Below are positions 1 through 9,035 of a stretch of 64,000 nucleotides of DNA, one piece after another. The DNA comes from Asanoa siamensis (GTDB lineage Bacteria; Actinomycetota; Actinomycetes; Mycobacteriales; Micromonosporaceae), in the NCBI RefSeq assembly GCF_016862555.1, contig NZ_BONE01000021.1, forward strand, positions 53,781 to 117,780. The letters run 5' to 3'. A program made the translations under genes and the position numbers. The notes under the pieces are model-generated. The model made no database searches, was not told the DNA's origin, and was given only the letters and a program-made list of their open reading frames with translations. Positions within the stretch are counted from its first letter, which is position 1. Every line of letters begins with the position of its first letter.

Positions 1-1410
1 CACATCGGATGGAGCGGGGGCCACGAGGAGTACGCGGAGCGCATCTCCGGCTCCACCGCCGTGCTCGGCGGCGGCGAGTTGCTCGAGCCCGGCGAGGTGC
101 GGCTGGAGCCGGGCGCGAGCTACACGACCCCGGTGGGCTTCTTCGCCTGGTCCGGCGACGGTCTCGACGGTGTGCGCGACCGGTTCCACCGCATGATCCG
201 CGACCGGGCCGGCCACCCGCGCACGCCGCGGCCGTTGACCCTCAACGTCTGGGAGGCCGTCTACTTCGACCACGACCTCGACCGGCTGACCAGGCTGGCC
301 GACCTGGCGGCCACCGTCGGCGTCGAGCGGTTCGTGCTCGACGACGGCTGGTTCCCCGGCCGTCGCGACGACACCGCCGGGCTCGGTGACTGGGTCGTCG
401 ACCCGACGGTCTGGCCCGACGGGCTGCACCCGCTGGTCGACCACGTCCGGGGCCTCGGCATGCGGTTCGGCCTCTGGTTCGAGCCCGAGATGGTCAACCC
501 CGACTCGCGCCTCGCCCGCGAGCATCCGGAGTGGATCCTGGCGAGCCCGGGCCGGCTTCCCCGGGAGCACCGGCACCAGCACGTGCTCGACGTCGCCCGG
601 CCCGAGGTCGCCGACTACCTGTTCACGGCGATCGACGCACTGGTCACCGAGTACGCGCTCGACTACCTCAAGTGGGACCACAACCGCGACCTGCTCGAGG
701 CCGCCCCCGACGGCGTCGCCGGGGTGCACCGGCAGACCGCCGCGGTCTACGGGTTGCTCGACCGGATCAGGGCCCGGCACCCCGGCCTGGAGATCGAGTC
801 GTGCGCGTCCGGCGGCGGCCGGGTCGACCTCGGCATCCTCGCCCGTACCGACCGGGTCTGGACCTCGGACTCCAACGACGCGCTCGACCGCCAGCAGATC
901 CAGCGCTGGACGGGCCTGCTGCTGCCGCCCGAGCTGATGGGCAGCCACGTCGGGCCGAGCCCGGCCCACACCACCTGGCGCAGCGCGGGGTTGCCCTTCC
1001 GCACCGCCACCGCGCTGGTCGGGCACGCCGGCATCGAGTGGGACATCAGCACCTGCACGCCCGAGGAGCTCGACACGCTGCGCGAGTGGGCGACCCTCTA
1101 CAAACGACTCCGCCCGATCCTCCACAGTGGCCGGACGGTGGACGGCGACGTCTACGGCGTCGTCACCGACGACGCCGCGGTGTTCGTGCACACCCAGCTC
1201 GACAACGCCCCCGAGCTGCGCCCGCGCCGGGTCCGGCTGCCGGGCCTCGCACCTGACCGCCGCTACCGGGTGACCCGCTGCTGGGGCGCCGACGCGGCGC
1301 TGCCCCCGGACGGCGTCACGCTCACCGGCCGCGCCCTGGGCACGGTCGGCCTCGAGCTGCCCTGGCTGCGCCCCGAGCAGGCGATCGTGCTCGAGGTGTC
1401 AGCCGCGTAG
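1..1410 (+). CDS. Alpha-galactosidase, GH36 family (5' end outside window)
   Basis: Retaining alpha-galactosidase that releases terminal alpha-galactose from oligosaccharides; the visible 469 residues run in frame from base 1, so the N-terminal beta-sandwich domain lies upstream of the window. The (beta/alpha)8 barrel is clear: LDDGWF, FGLWFEPEMV, YLKWDHNRD with the expected nucleophile at residue D226 of the visible part, SCASGGGRVD for substrate binding, and WTSDSNDALD with the expected acid/base D290. The C-terminal beta domain ends at the TAG stop at 1408-1410. It converges with the response regulator gene and overlaps it by 12 bp. No signal peptide can be judged because the start is missing. 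Family assignment is firm; substrate preference is inferred. Confidence 0.93.
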   Translation, partial: HIGWSGGHEEYAERISGSTAVLGGGELLEPGEVRLEPGASYTTPVGFFAWSGDGLDGVRDRFHRMIRDRAGHPRTPRPLTLNVWEAVYFDHDLDRLTRLADLAATVGVERFVLDDGWFPGRRDDTAGLGDWVVDPTVWPDGLHPLVDHVRGLGMRFGLWFEPEMVNPDSRLAREHPEWILASPGRLPREHRHQHVLDVARPEVADYLFTAIDALVTEYALDYLKWDHNRDLLEAAPDGVAGVHRQTAAVYGLLDRIRARHPGLEIESCASGGGRVDLGILARTDRVWTSDSNDALDRQQIQRWTGLLLPPELMGSHVGPSPAHTTWRSAGLPFRTATALVGHAGIEWDISTCTPEELDTLREWATLYKRLRPILHSGRTVDGDVYGVVTDDAAVFVHTQLDNAPELRPRRVRLPGLAPDRRYRVTRCWGADAALPPDGVTLTGRALGTVGLELPWLRPEQAIVLEVSAA

Positions 1411-2043
1411 GAAGGCGAGCACCGCCAGCACCCGGCGGTGGTCGTCGGGTGCGGGCGGCAGGTCGAGCTTCACCAGGATGCTCGCGATGTGCTTGGCCAC
1501 CGCGGCTTCCGAGACCACCAGGGCGCGGGCGATCGCCGCGTTCGAGCGGCCCTCGGCGATCAGGGCGAGCACCTCGCGCTCCCGGGGCGTGAGCCGGGTC
1601 AACGGGTCGCGGCGCCGGCCGAGGAGCTGGGCGACCACCTCCGGGTCCACCGCGGCGCCGCCGGCCGCGACCCGGACCAGCGCGTCCATGAACTCCTCGA
1701 CCCGCCCCACCCGGTGCTTGAGCAGGTAGCCGACCCCGCGCCCGCCGCCGCTGTCGAGCAGTTCCGCGGCGTACGTCGGCTGCACGTACTGGCTCAGCAC
1801 CAGCACCGGCAGGCCCGGGTGGGCGGCCCGCAGCGCCACCGCCGCGCGCAGGCCCTCGTCGGTGAAGCCAGGGGGCATCCGCACGTCGGTCACCACGACG
1901 TCCGGCCGCTCGTGGTCGACGGCCGTGGTCAGCGCCGCGGCGTCGCCGACCGAGGCGATCACCCGGTGGCCGAACCGCTCGACGATCCCGACGATGCCCT
2001 CGCGGAGCAGCACCGCGTCCTCGGCGACGACTATGCGGAGCAC
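1399..2043 (-). CDS. NarL/LuxR-type response regulator
   Basis: Transcription factor of a two-component system, 214 residues. The receiver domain occupies about residues 1-120 with acidic residues E8/D9 and phospho-acceptor D53 in VVVTDVRMPP, and the LuxR-type helix-turn-helix occupies about 145-205 (LTPREREVLALIAEGRSNAAIA). The ATG at 2041-2043 lies inside the 3' end of the kinase gene, giving a 13 bp overlap and probable translational coupling with its cognate kinase. The pair diverges from the ABC exporter starting at 3379, which makes that exporter the likely target. The stop lies within the end of the alpha-galactosidase gene on the other strand. Confidence 0.93.
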   Translation of the reverse strand: MLRIVVAEDAVLLREGIVGIVERFGHRVIASVGDAAALTTAVDHERPDVVVTDVRMPPGFTDEGLRAAVALRAAHPGLPVLVLSQYVQPTYAAELLDSGGGRGVGYLLKHRVGRVEEFMDALVRVAAGGAAVDPEVVAQLLGRRRDPLTRLTPREREVLALIAEGRSNAAIARALVVSEAAVAKHIASILVKLDLPPAPDDHRRVLAVLAFLRG

Positions 2044-3269
2044 GGCAGCTCCGCCCGGATCAGGGTCGGCCCACCGGGTGGGCTCGACAGCAGCAGCCGG
2101 CCGCCGGCCACCGCGACCCGGTCGGCCAGCCCCGCCAGCCCCGTGCCGCCGGCGAGGTCGGCCCCGCCGACGCCGTCGTCGCGTACCTCCAGCACCAGGG
2201 TGTCGACGTGCAACCGCGCCGAGACCGTCGCGGTGGCGGCGCGGCTGTGCTTCGCCACGTTGGTCAGCGCCTCACTGACCACGAAGTGCGCGGTCACCTC
2301 GACCGGTTGCGGCAGCCGCCGGGGCAGCTCGACGTCGACCACGACGGGCACCGGCGACCGGTCCGCCAGGTCGGTGACGGACGCGGGCAGGCCGCGGTCG
2401 GTCAACACCTGCGGGTGTACGCCGCGGATCAGCTCGCGCAGCTCGCCGTGCGCCCGTTCGGCCTCGTCCTGCGCGGCGGTCAGGTGCTTCGCCGCCGGCG
2501 AGTCGTCGGGCACCTCCAGGCGGGCCAGCCCGATCGCCATGCTCAGCGCGACCAGCCGCTGTTGCGCGCCGTCGTGCAGGTCCCGCTCGATCCGGCGGCG
2601 CTCCACGTCGAACGCGTCGACCAGCCGGGCCCGGGACCGGGTCACCTCGACGAGCTGGGCGCCGAGCTCCGCGTCCCGCGGCGCGAGGATCGCCCGCGCC
2701 AGCGCCGCCCGGGCGCCGGCCCAGACCGTGATCGGGTACGCGGCGAACGGCAGCAGGCCGAGCCCCGCCACGATGAACAGCGCGGCCGGAACGATCTGGG
2801 TCGACTCCTGGAAGAAGGCGCTGGCGATCAGCGAGATCGGGATGCCCAGCACGATGCCGAGCATCAGCGCGTCGATCCACCACAGCGCGCCCAGCGAGAC
2901 CACCGTGTAGCCCAGCTCCCGCCAGGTGGCCGGCTCGCGCAGCCGATGCCGGACCCAGGCGATCCGGCCGCGTCGGGGCGGGCGGCGGTGCGGGTCCGGC
3001 AGCGGGTCCTGGTCGACCAGGCGCAGCCGCCACCGCTCGAACCGGCCGACCGCGATGCCCGACAGCGCGACGGCGAGGAACGCGACCAGCCCGATCAGCG
3101 CGAGTGCGAGCAGCGCCCCGGCCAGCAGCAGGCCGATCAGCGTGCCGGCGGTGGCGGCGCCGAGCAGCACACCGGAGGCGAGATAGGCGACCGACCGCCA
3201 CGGCCAGGACGAGGCGAGGAACCCCAGCGGGCGCTCGCTCACGGCCTGGAAGGCGGTCCGGGGAGTCAC
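2031..3269 (-). CDS. Sensor histidine kinase, HisKA_3 (NarL partner) family
   Basis: Membrane histidine kinase of 412 residues that phosphorylates the overlapping response regulator. An N-terminal multi-pass region with four or more hydrophobic segments (about residues 20-70 and 115-180) fits the 'putative sensor' domain found in actinobacterial kinases near transporters. The dimerisation helix carries RRIERDLHDGAQQR with phospho-acceptor H232, and the HATPase domain follows with the N box SEALTNVAKHS and G boxes DDGVGGADLAGGTGLAGL. I chose the GTG at 3267-3269 because it begins a normal membrane domain; the open frame runs on to 3689, but that extension reads as low-complexity antisense of the ABC gene. 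The short divergent spacer to 3379 should hold promoters for both directions. Confidence 0.9.
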   Translation of the reverse strand: MTPRTAFQAVSERPLGFLASSWPWRSVAYLASGVLLGAATAGTLIGLLLAGALLALALIGLVAFLAVALSGIAVGRFERWRLRLVDQDPLPDPHRRPPRRGRIAWVRHRLREPATWRELGYTVVSLGALWWIDALMLGIVLGIPISLIASAFFQESTQIVPAALFIVAGLGLLPFAAYPITVWAGARAALARAILAPRDAELGAQLVEVTRSRARLVDAFDVERRRIERDLHDGAQQRLVALSMAIGLARLEVPDDSPAAKHLTAAQDEAERAHGELRELIRGVHPQVLTDRGLPASVTDLADRSPVPVVVDVELPRRLPQPVEVTAHFVVSEALTNVAKHSRAATATVSARLHVDTLVLEVRDDGVGGADLAGGTGLAGLADRVAVAGGRLLLSSPPGGPTLIRAELPCSA

Positions 3270-3378
3270 GAGCCGACCGTACCCGGCACCGGCCCGCCCG
3301 ACGGTAGCGCCAGGTATACCCCCGGTTGTCGCCTCCGCGCCCATGTGTCGCCGCCCGCGGGCCGGTTGGCTGGCAGGC

Positions 3379-4149
3379 ATGACGATGACGACAGGTACGC
3401 GGCTGGCCGAAGCGGTCACGCTGCGGGAGGTGCGCCGCACGTACGGCGCCGGCGACGCGGCGGTGACCGCGCTCGCGGGGGTGTCCGTCGGCTTCCGCTC
3501 CGGCAGCTTCACCGCGGTGATGGGGCCCTCCGGCTCCGGCAAGTCGACGCTCCTGCACTGCGCCGCCGGGCTGGACCGGCCGACGGCCGGCACCGTGACG
3601 ATCGGCGGCACCGACCTCGGCGGCCTCTCCGAGCACCGGCTGACCACCCTGCGCCGGGACCTGGTCGGCTTCGTCTTCCAGGAGTTCAACCTCGTCTCCG
3701 CGCTGACCGCGGCGCAGAACGTGGCGCTGCCGTTGCGGCTCGCCGGCCGCCGCCCCGCTCCCGCCGATGTCGCCGCGGCCCTCGCGGCGGTGGGTCTCGC
3801 CGAGCGGGGCGGGCACCGGCCGAGCGAGCTGTCCGGGGGTCAGCAGCAGCGGGTGGCGATCGCCCGCGCGCTGGTGACCGGGCCGGCGGTGGTGTTCGCC
3901 GACGAGCCCACCGGGGCGCTGGACCTGCGGTCGTCGCGGCAGGTGCTGGGCCTGCTCCGGGCGGCCGTGCACGAGCAGGACCAGACGGTCGTCATGGTCA
4001 CCCATGATCCTTTGGCGGCGGCGTACGCGGACCGCGTGCTCTTCCTCGCCGACGGCCTCCTGGTCGACGAGCTGACCGGCCCCGGCACCCCGGGTGACGC
4101 GGGGTTCGCCGCCGAGGTGGCCGCCCGCATGGCTCGGCTGGAGGCGTGA
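3379..4149 (+). CDS. ABC transporter ATP-binding protein (MacB/LolD type)
   Basis: ATPase of an exporter, 256 residues from ATG 3379; an in-frame ATG at 3385 is an equal alternative, and an upstream in-frame start at 3343 adds only non-conserved residues. Walker A is GPSGSGKST (residues 49-57), the Q loop sits in FVFQEFNLVSAL, the signature is LSGGQQQR, Walker B is VVFADEPTGALD and the H loop is MVTHD. This pattern matches ATPases that work with FtsX/MacB-type permeases. It overlaps the following permease by one base (TGATG), so the two are co-translated. The divergent kinase/regulator pair suggests control by envelope or antibiotic stress; that role is inferred. Confidence 0.94.
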   Translation: MTMTTGTRLAEAVTLREVRRTYGAGDAAVTALAGVSVGFRSGSFTAVMGPSGSGKSTLLHCAAGLDRPTAGTVTIGGTDLGGLSEHRLTTLRRDLVGFVFQEFNLVSALTAAQNVALPLRLAGRRPAPADVAAALAAVGLAERGGHRPSELSGGQQQRVAIARALVTGPAVVFADEPTGALDLRSSRQVLGLLRAAVHEQDQTVVMVTHDPLAAAYADRVLFLADGLLVDELTGPGTPGDAGFAAEVAARMARLEA

Positions 4150-6524
4150 TGCTGGCGTGGTCGACCGTCCGCGAGCGGTGGACGGGTTTCGTGGGTTCGT
4201 TCGTGGCGCTCACGCTCGGGGTCGGGGTGCTGACCACCGCGCTGGTCGTCTTCGTCTCCGCCCAGCCGGCCGTGCCGGAGCGGCTCGCCGGGGCCGCGGT
4301 CGTGGTGCAGTCGCCGGCCGGTGGGGAGGACGCCGAGGCGTACGTCGAGTACGTGCCCTGGTCGGCGGCGCGCGCCGAGGAGCTGGCGGCGTCCCTGCGG
4401 GCGATCGACGGCGTGGCCGCCGCGGTGCCGGACCGGTCGTTCTACGCCCAGCTCGTCCGGGACGGGCGGCCGGTCGGTGACCCGCCGGCGGGCGACCCGA
4501 TCGGGCACGGCTGGTCGACGGCCGCGCTCGCGCCCTACGCGCTGGTCGACGGCGCGGCGCCCGCGGCGGCGGACGAGGTCGCGCTGGACGCGGCCTACGG
4601 CCTCGCGCCCGGGGCGACCGCGGCCGTGCTGACCGCCATCGGGCCACGGGAGATGCGGGTGAGCGGCACGGTCGACGGCCCCGGGATCTACGTCTCGGAC
4701 GCGTCGGCCCGCGCGCTGGCGCCCGGCGTACGCGCGATCGGTCTGGTCCTGTCGCCCGGCGCCGCTCCCGCGACGGTGGCGGCCGCCGCGCGAACCGTCG
4801 TCGGCGCCGCCGGTGCCGTGGTCGCCGGCGACGCCCGCACCGCCCTCGAACCCGAGGCGGTGACCCGGGTCCGCTGGCTGGGCACCCAACTACTCACCGT
4901 GATGATCGTGCTCGCGGCCTTCGCGACGGTCTTCGTGATGGCGTCGACCGCGGCGCTCAACGCCTACCAGCGGCGGCGCGAGTTGGCGCTGCTCCGGGCG
5001 ATCGGCGCGACTCCCCGGCAGACGCGGCGGCTGCTGCTCGGCGAGGCGCTGGCGGTCGGCGTGGTCTCGGCGGCGGCCGGGGCGCTGCTCGGCGTGCTGG
5101 CCGCGCCGCTGCTCGGCGACCTGCTGGTCCGGGCCGAGCTCGAGCCGGCCGGCTTCGCGCCGCGCCCCTCGCTGCTCGCGGTCGGCCCGGCGGTGGTGAC
5201 CGGCGTGCTGGTGGCGGTCGCCGGGGCCTGGGTGGCGGCGCGGCGGGCGGCCCGGGTCCGGCCGCTCGAGGCGCTGCGCGAGGCCGCGGTCGACAAGCAC
5301 GTGATGACCCGGCCACGGTGGGTCTTCGGCGTCCTCTTCGGCCTGGCCGGGCTCGCGCTCGCGGTGGGGACCGCGGCGGACGACGGCGACTCGGCGATGA
5401 CCATGGCGATCTTCTCGGCATTGACGCTGATCGTGGGCTGCACGTTGCTCGCCCCGGTGCTGATCCCGCCGGCCCTGCGGGCGTTGACCTATCCGCTGCG
5501 CCGGTCGGCGACCGGCGAGGTGGTGCGGGAGAGCGCCGGCGCGGCGATCCGGCGGACCGCGGCGACGGCCGGGCCGATCCTGCTCACGGTCGGCTTCGCG
5601 ACGCTGATCCTGGGCATGGTCAAGACGATGTCGCCGGCGTTCGGCTCGGAGGACGCGCGGGCCCTGGGCGTCGACGCGGTGGTCACCGCGAGCGGCACTC
5701 CCGGCCTCTCCGACGCGGCGGTGGCCGCGCTGCCGGGCGACGTCCTCTCCGGACTGTCCACACAGGTCTTCGTCGCCGGCGCCCCGGTGGACGCGCTCGG
5801 CGTGGTGCCCGGTGCGGTGCCGGTGCGGGGCGACGCCGGGGCGCTGACCGGCGACACGGCCGTGGTCGCCGACCCGCGCTGGCGGGCCGGGGACACGCTG
5901 CTCCTGACCTTCGCCGACGGCGAGGCCGTGCCGCTGCGGGTGGCGGCGTCGGTCGAGCCAGGCACGCTGACGACGCCCCTGCTGCTGCCGCGGGACCTGG
6001 TCCGTGCCCACGACCCGTCGGCGTTGACCATGACCGCGTACGTCCGGGGCGCGCCGCCCGCGGCGATGACCGGTGATCCCGGGGTCCTGGCCCAGGACCC
6101 GGCGGCGTACGCGGCCAACGACGACGAGGACGCCCTGGTGTGGCTGTTCGTGCTGGTGATGGTCGGCATGTCGGTCGGCTACACGAGCATCGCGGTGGCC
6201 AACACGCTGGTGATGGCGACCGGCGACCGGCGCCGCGACTTCCGGGTGCTGCGGCTGTCCGGCGCGACGAACCGGCAGATCCTGCGGATGGTCGGCACGG
6301 AGACGGCGCTCGTGGTGCTCTTCGGCACGGCCTTCGGCGCGCTGGTGGCGCTGCCGGCGCTGCTGGGCATCCGGTCGTCGCTCGCCGAGCTGACCGGGTC
6401 AGCCGTGCGGTTGGTGCTGCCGTGGCCGGAACTCGCCGTCGTGGTCGCCGCCTGCACCGGCCTGGCCCTGGGGGCGGCCTTGCTGGCGACCCGCCGCACC
6501 CTGCACCGCGCGCAACCGCGATGA
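4149..6524 (+). CDS. FtsX-like ABC transporter permease
   Basis: Membrane partner of the preceding ATPase, 791 residues. The architecture is the long form with two FtsX cores: an N-terminal anchor (TGFVGSFVALTLGVGVL), an extracytoplasmic domain, three membrane segments around residues 255-365 with the RRRELALLRAIGATPRQTRRL cytoplasmic motif, a central pair of segments, a second extracytoplasmic domain and a final three-segment core with DRRRDFRVLRLSGATNRQI. ATG 4149 is preferred over GTG 4146 because GGAGG at 4140-4144 has better spacing. Such exporters commonly handle antimicrobial peptides or lipids; the actual substrate cannot be read from sequence. Confidence 0.92.
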   Translation: MLAWSTVRERWTGFVGSFVALTLGVGVLTTALVVFVSAQPAVPERLAGAAVVVQSPAGGEDAEAYVEYVPWSAARAEELAASLRAIDGVAAAVPDRSFYAQLVRDGRPVGDPPAGDPIGHGWSTAALAPYALVDGAAPAAADEVALDAAYGLAPGATAAVLTAIGPREMRVSGTVDGPGIYVSDASARALAPGVRAIGLVLSPGAAPATVAAAARTVVGAAGAVVAGDARTALEPEAVTRVRWLGTQLLTVMIVLAAFATVFVMASTAALNAYQRRRELALLRAIGATPRQTRRLLLGEALAVGVVSAAAGALLGVLAAPLLGDLLVRAELEPAGFAPRPSLLAVGPAVVTGVLVAVAGAWVAARRAARVRPLEALREAAVDKHVMTRPRWVFGVLFGLAGLALAVGTAADDGDSAMTMAIFSALTLIVGCTLLAPVLIPPALRALTYPLRRSATGEVVRESAGAAIRRTAATAGPILLTVGFATLILGMVKTMSPAFGSEDARALGVDAVVTASGTPGLSDAAVAALPGDVLSGLSTQVFVAGAPVDALGVVPGAVPVRGDAGALTGDTAVVADPRWRAGDTLLLTFADGEAVPLRVAASVEPGTLTTPLLLPRDLVRAHDPSALTMTAYVRGAPPAAMTGDPGVLAQDPAAYAANDDEDALVWLFVLVMVGMSVGYTSIAVANTLVMATGDRRRDFRVLRLSGATNRQILRMVGTETALVVLFGTAFGALVALPALLGIRSSLAELTGSAVRLVLPWPELAVVVAACTGLALGAALLATRRTLHRAQPR

Positions 6525-6581
6525 TGTCCGTGGGTGACGATGGTCTCGCCGGGGAGGCCGCGTTCCCCGCCGGAGGTGCGC

Positions 6582-6866
6582 ATGCGGCGCTACGAGCTCA
6601 CGCTCGGCCCCACCATCCGGCGCGGCGAGATCCTGGGGCTGTGCGAGCGGCTGGCCTCGCTGCGCCGGCCCGTACGCGTGGTGGTCTGCGTGACGGCGAT
6701 CGCCCATCCCGACATGCTCACCGTCGAGGCCCTGGCCCGGATCTGCCTGACCGCCCGCCGGCACGACTGCGAGGTCGCGGTCGAGGGAGCCTGCGCGCGC
6801 CTGATCGAGCTCGTGACCCTGACCGGCCTGGACGGCGTCGTCCCGATCACCGACCCGGGTGGCTGA
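6582..6866 (+). CDS. Small STAS-like protein
   Basis: A 94-residue protein resembling the STAS fold of anti-sigma-factor antagonists: beta-strand VRVVVCVTAIA, the helix MLTVEALARICLTARR, then the strand CEVAVEG and the closing LVTLTGLDGVVPI. The start ATG 6582 follows a GGAGG at 6572-6576 with 5-base spacing; a longer frame from 6534 adds no recognisable sequence. In SpoIIAA-like proteins the loop before the helix carries a phosphorylated serine (D-S-T-G). Here the aligned stretch reads P-D-M-L-T, so the usual serine is absent. It is a separate gene 57 bp after the permease and its end overlaps the remnant dehydrogenase by 20 bp. Function is uncertain. Confidence 0.62.
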   Translation: MRRYELTLGPTIRRGEILGLCERLASLRRPVRVVVCVTAIAHPDMLTVEALARICLTARRHDCEVAVEGACARLIELVTLTGLDGVVPITDPGG

Positions 6867-7095
6867 CCGCGTCGTAGTGGACGCCGCTCAGCTCCGCGGA
6901 GACTTCCCACAGGTGTCGGGCGGTCTCCGCGGTCGCGGCGCGGGGCAGCCTGGCCGGCGCCGGGCCGCCGGTCAGCTCGCCGAAACCGGCCGGGCCGTAG
7001 TAGGCCCCGCCTTCGGCCTCGGGGCTCGTGGCGGCGTAGAGCGCGGGCACGACTCCGGTGTCGACCTGCCGCCACATGCCCGGGATCCGGTAGGA
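6847..7095 (-). pseudogene. Remnant of a short-chain dehydrogenase (C-terminal part only)
   Basis: About 80 codons encode the typical C-terminus of an actinobacterial SDR oxidoreductase: VPALYAATSPEAEGGAYYGP, then GFGELTGGPAPARLPRAA and LWEVSAELSGVHYDA before the stop at 6847. The NAD(P)-binding TGxxxGxG motif and the YxxxK active site, normally in the preceding ~200 residues, are nowhere upstream; the sequence runs directly into the start of a TetR gene on the other strand. This is therefore a broken gene left by a deletion whose junction lies near 7080-7095. The open frame formally continues to 7227, but that part is antisense to the TetR helix-turn-helix. Confidence 0.68.
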
Positions 7096-7102
7096 GATCG
7101 CG

Positions 7103-7400
7103 TTGACCCAGCCCGTCAGCCGCCGCGTCGCGATCCTGGACGCCGCCCGGGCGATGCTCGCGGAGCGCGGGGTGGCGGAGATCAGCCTGCGCGAGCTGGC
7201 CGACCGGATCGGCCTGGCGAAGTCCAACGTGCTGCGCTACTACGACTCACGCGAGGCGATCTTCCTCGAGGTGCTCGACCAGGAGTGGATCGTCTGGCTC
7301 GACGCACTCGAGGCGGCTGTGGCTGATGTGCCGACGGGCGACGCGGAGGGGGTGGCCCGCGCACTGGCCGCAACGCTCCACGGCCGCTCGTCGGGCGCAC
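7103..7400 (+). pseudogene. Truncated TetR-family regulator
   Basis: The N-terminal DNA-binding domain of a TetR regulator is intact: AILDAARAMLAERGVAEISL, LRELADRIGLAKSNVLRYYD and the start of the ligand-binding helix bundle up to about residue 95 (VARALAATLHGR). The family normally continues for another 80-100 residues; here the reading turns into Arg/Ala/Gly-rich sequence after about 7390 and stops at 7501, inside the end of the next gene on the opposite strand. The start is TTG 7103 behind an AGGAG at 7091-7095. Divergent SDR/TetR pairs are common in actinobacteria, so this is most likely the other half of the same decayed locus. A shortened DNA-binding protein could still be made. Confidence 0.65.
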
Positions 7401-7445
7401 CGCGCCGCCGCACGCTGCGGACCTGCGCGGATGCGCCCGCGGGTT

Positions 7446-9035
7446 TCAGCCGCCGCTGGCGATGTCGCGGCGGCGGAAGCCGGTCAGGCCCGCTGCCGTG
7501 AGTGCCGCGGCCAGGGCGACGAGCCAGACCAACGGCGTCGCCGTCACCTCGCCGCCCGGCAGGGACGGGAGGTGGGTGAACGGGGACAGGTCCAGTGCCC
7601 ACTGGCTCAGCTGGAGGATCGCGCCCAGCTGGCCGAGCAGCAGGAAGAACGCGAGGACCGCCCAGCCGAGCGTCGTCAGCCGCGGCAGCAGGCCGAACAG
7701 CAGCACCACGATCGCGACCGTCAGCCAGACCGCGGGGATCTGCACCGCTGCCGCCCCGAGGACGCGGCCGATCGCGCCGGCGCCCTCGTCCGCTGACGCC
7801 CCGTAGCCCGCGCCCAGGAACACGCCCGCCACCAGCAGGCCGAGTGCCGGGCCCGCGAACGCGAACAGCAGGTGCGAGCCCGCCCAGCGCAGCCGTCCGA
7901 CTGACGCCGCCAGCAGTGGTTCCGCGCGGAGCGCGCTTTCCTCCCCGCGGGCACGCAGCGCCGCCTGCACACCTTGGCCCGCCGCGCCGATGCCGATGAT
8001 CGCCATGCCCGTGGCGATCACCATGTCGGCGATCGACGCGCCGGTGCCGACCCGGCCGATCGCGTCGGCCAGGTCCGGGCTCTCCCGCACCGCGTCGGAC
8101 GCGGCGTCGGTGGCCGAGCCGAGGAAGAGGCCGAGGACCGCGTACCCGACGAGCCAGCCGAACAGCGTCGTGCGCTGCAACCGCCAGGCCAGGCCGAGCG
8201 GCGAGAGCAGGGACCGCGGCGCCCGCGCCGGTCCGGGTCGCGGCGCGATGAGACCCGCGTCGAGGTCGCGCCGGGCATTCAGCCGGTACGCGACAGCGGC
8301 GAGCGCGGCCGCGACCACCAGGGCGACCGCGGCCGGCCACCAGCGTTCGTCGGCGAACGGGCGGATCCGTTGCAGGAAGCCGATCGGCGAGATCCAGGAC
8401 AGCGGCGAGTTCAGGTCGCCCCCGGCGTCGCCGACCATCCGCAGCAGGAACGAGCCCGTCAGCACCGCACCGACGATCCAGCGCGCGGTGCGGGCACCCT
8501 GTGCGACCTGCGCCAGCACCGCGGCGATCGCGGCGAAGAGCAGGCAGGCCAGGAAGTACTGCAGGCCGAGCGCGAAGGAACCCGTCCCGTCGGCACCGGC
8601 GGCCGCCGTGCCCAGTGCGGTCAGGCCGCCGACCACGACCGCGGCCAGCAGCGCCACCAGCAGGGCCGAGGCCAGCCCGGCCGTCCGGCCGACCACGGTT
8701 GAGCCGAGCAGCTCGCGCCGGCCCTGCTCCTCCTCGGCCCGGGTGTGCCGGATGACGGTGAACGCGGTGGCGAGGCAGACGATCAGCAGCACGATGCTGG
8801 ACCGCCACGCCGTCAGGCCGCCGAGGTCGGGTGACCAGATCGGGCCGTACACGGCGGTCAACGAGGGGTTCGACATCGACGCGGCAAAACTAGCCAGCTC
8901 GGCCGGGTCGGGATAGAGGCTGGCGAAGCTGCTCGCGACCAATCCGGGAAACAGTCCCAGCAGGATCGTCCACAAAGGAAGGACGACCCGGTCACGCCGT
9001 AACGCCAACCGGAAGAGCTGCCACGTGCCAGTCAT
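7446..9035 (-). CDS. ABC-2-type exporter permease
   Basis: Polytopic membrane protein of 529 residues, starting at ATG 9033-9035 ([16 protein letters not shown]), which overlaps the ATPase stop as ATGA. It has about twelve hydrophobic segments arranged as two halves, each opening with an amphipathic Arg-rich helix (residues 5-20 and around 285, [20 protein letters not shown]). The cytoplasmic motif [22 protein letters not shown] near residue 100 recurs as [21 protein letters not shown] near residue 370, typical of actinobacterial ABC-2-like polyketide or antibiotic exporters. It works with the ATPase encoded at 9032-9928. Substrate is unknown. Confidence 0.9.
   Translation of the reverse strand: MTGTWQLFRLALRRDRVVLPLWTILLGLFPGLVASSFASLYPDPAELASFAASMSNPSLTAVYGPIWSPDLGGLTAWRSSIVLLIVCLATAFTVIRHTRAEEEQGRRELLGSTVVGRTAGLASALLVALLAAVVVGGLTALGTAAAGADGTGSFALGLQYFLACLLFAAIAAVLAQVAQGARTARWIVGAVLTGSFLLRMVGDAGGDLNSPLSWISPIGFLQRIRPFADERWWPAAVALVVAAALAAVAYRLNARRDLDAGLIAPRPGPARAPRSLLSPLGLAWRLQRTTLFGWLVGYAVLGLFLGSATDAASDAVRESPDLADAIGRVGTGASIADMVIATGMAIIGIGAAGQGVQAALRARGEESALRAEPLLAASVGRLRWAGSHLLFAFAGPALGLLVAGVFLGAGYGASADEGAGAIGRVLGAAAVQIPAVWLTVAIVVLLFGLLPRLTTLGWAVLAFFLLLGQLGAILQLSQWALDLSPFTHLPSLPGGEVTATPLVWLVALAAALTAAGLTGFRRRDIASGG

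Noticed and set aside
2208..4007. 599-codon open frame on the plus strand
   Set aside because: Antisense to the histidine kinase and out of frame with the ABC ATPase; no motif.
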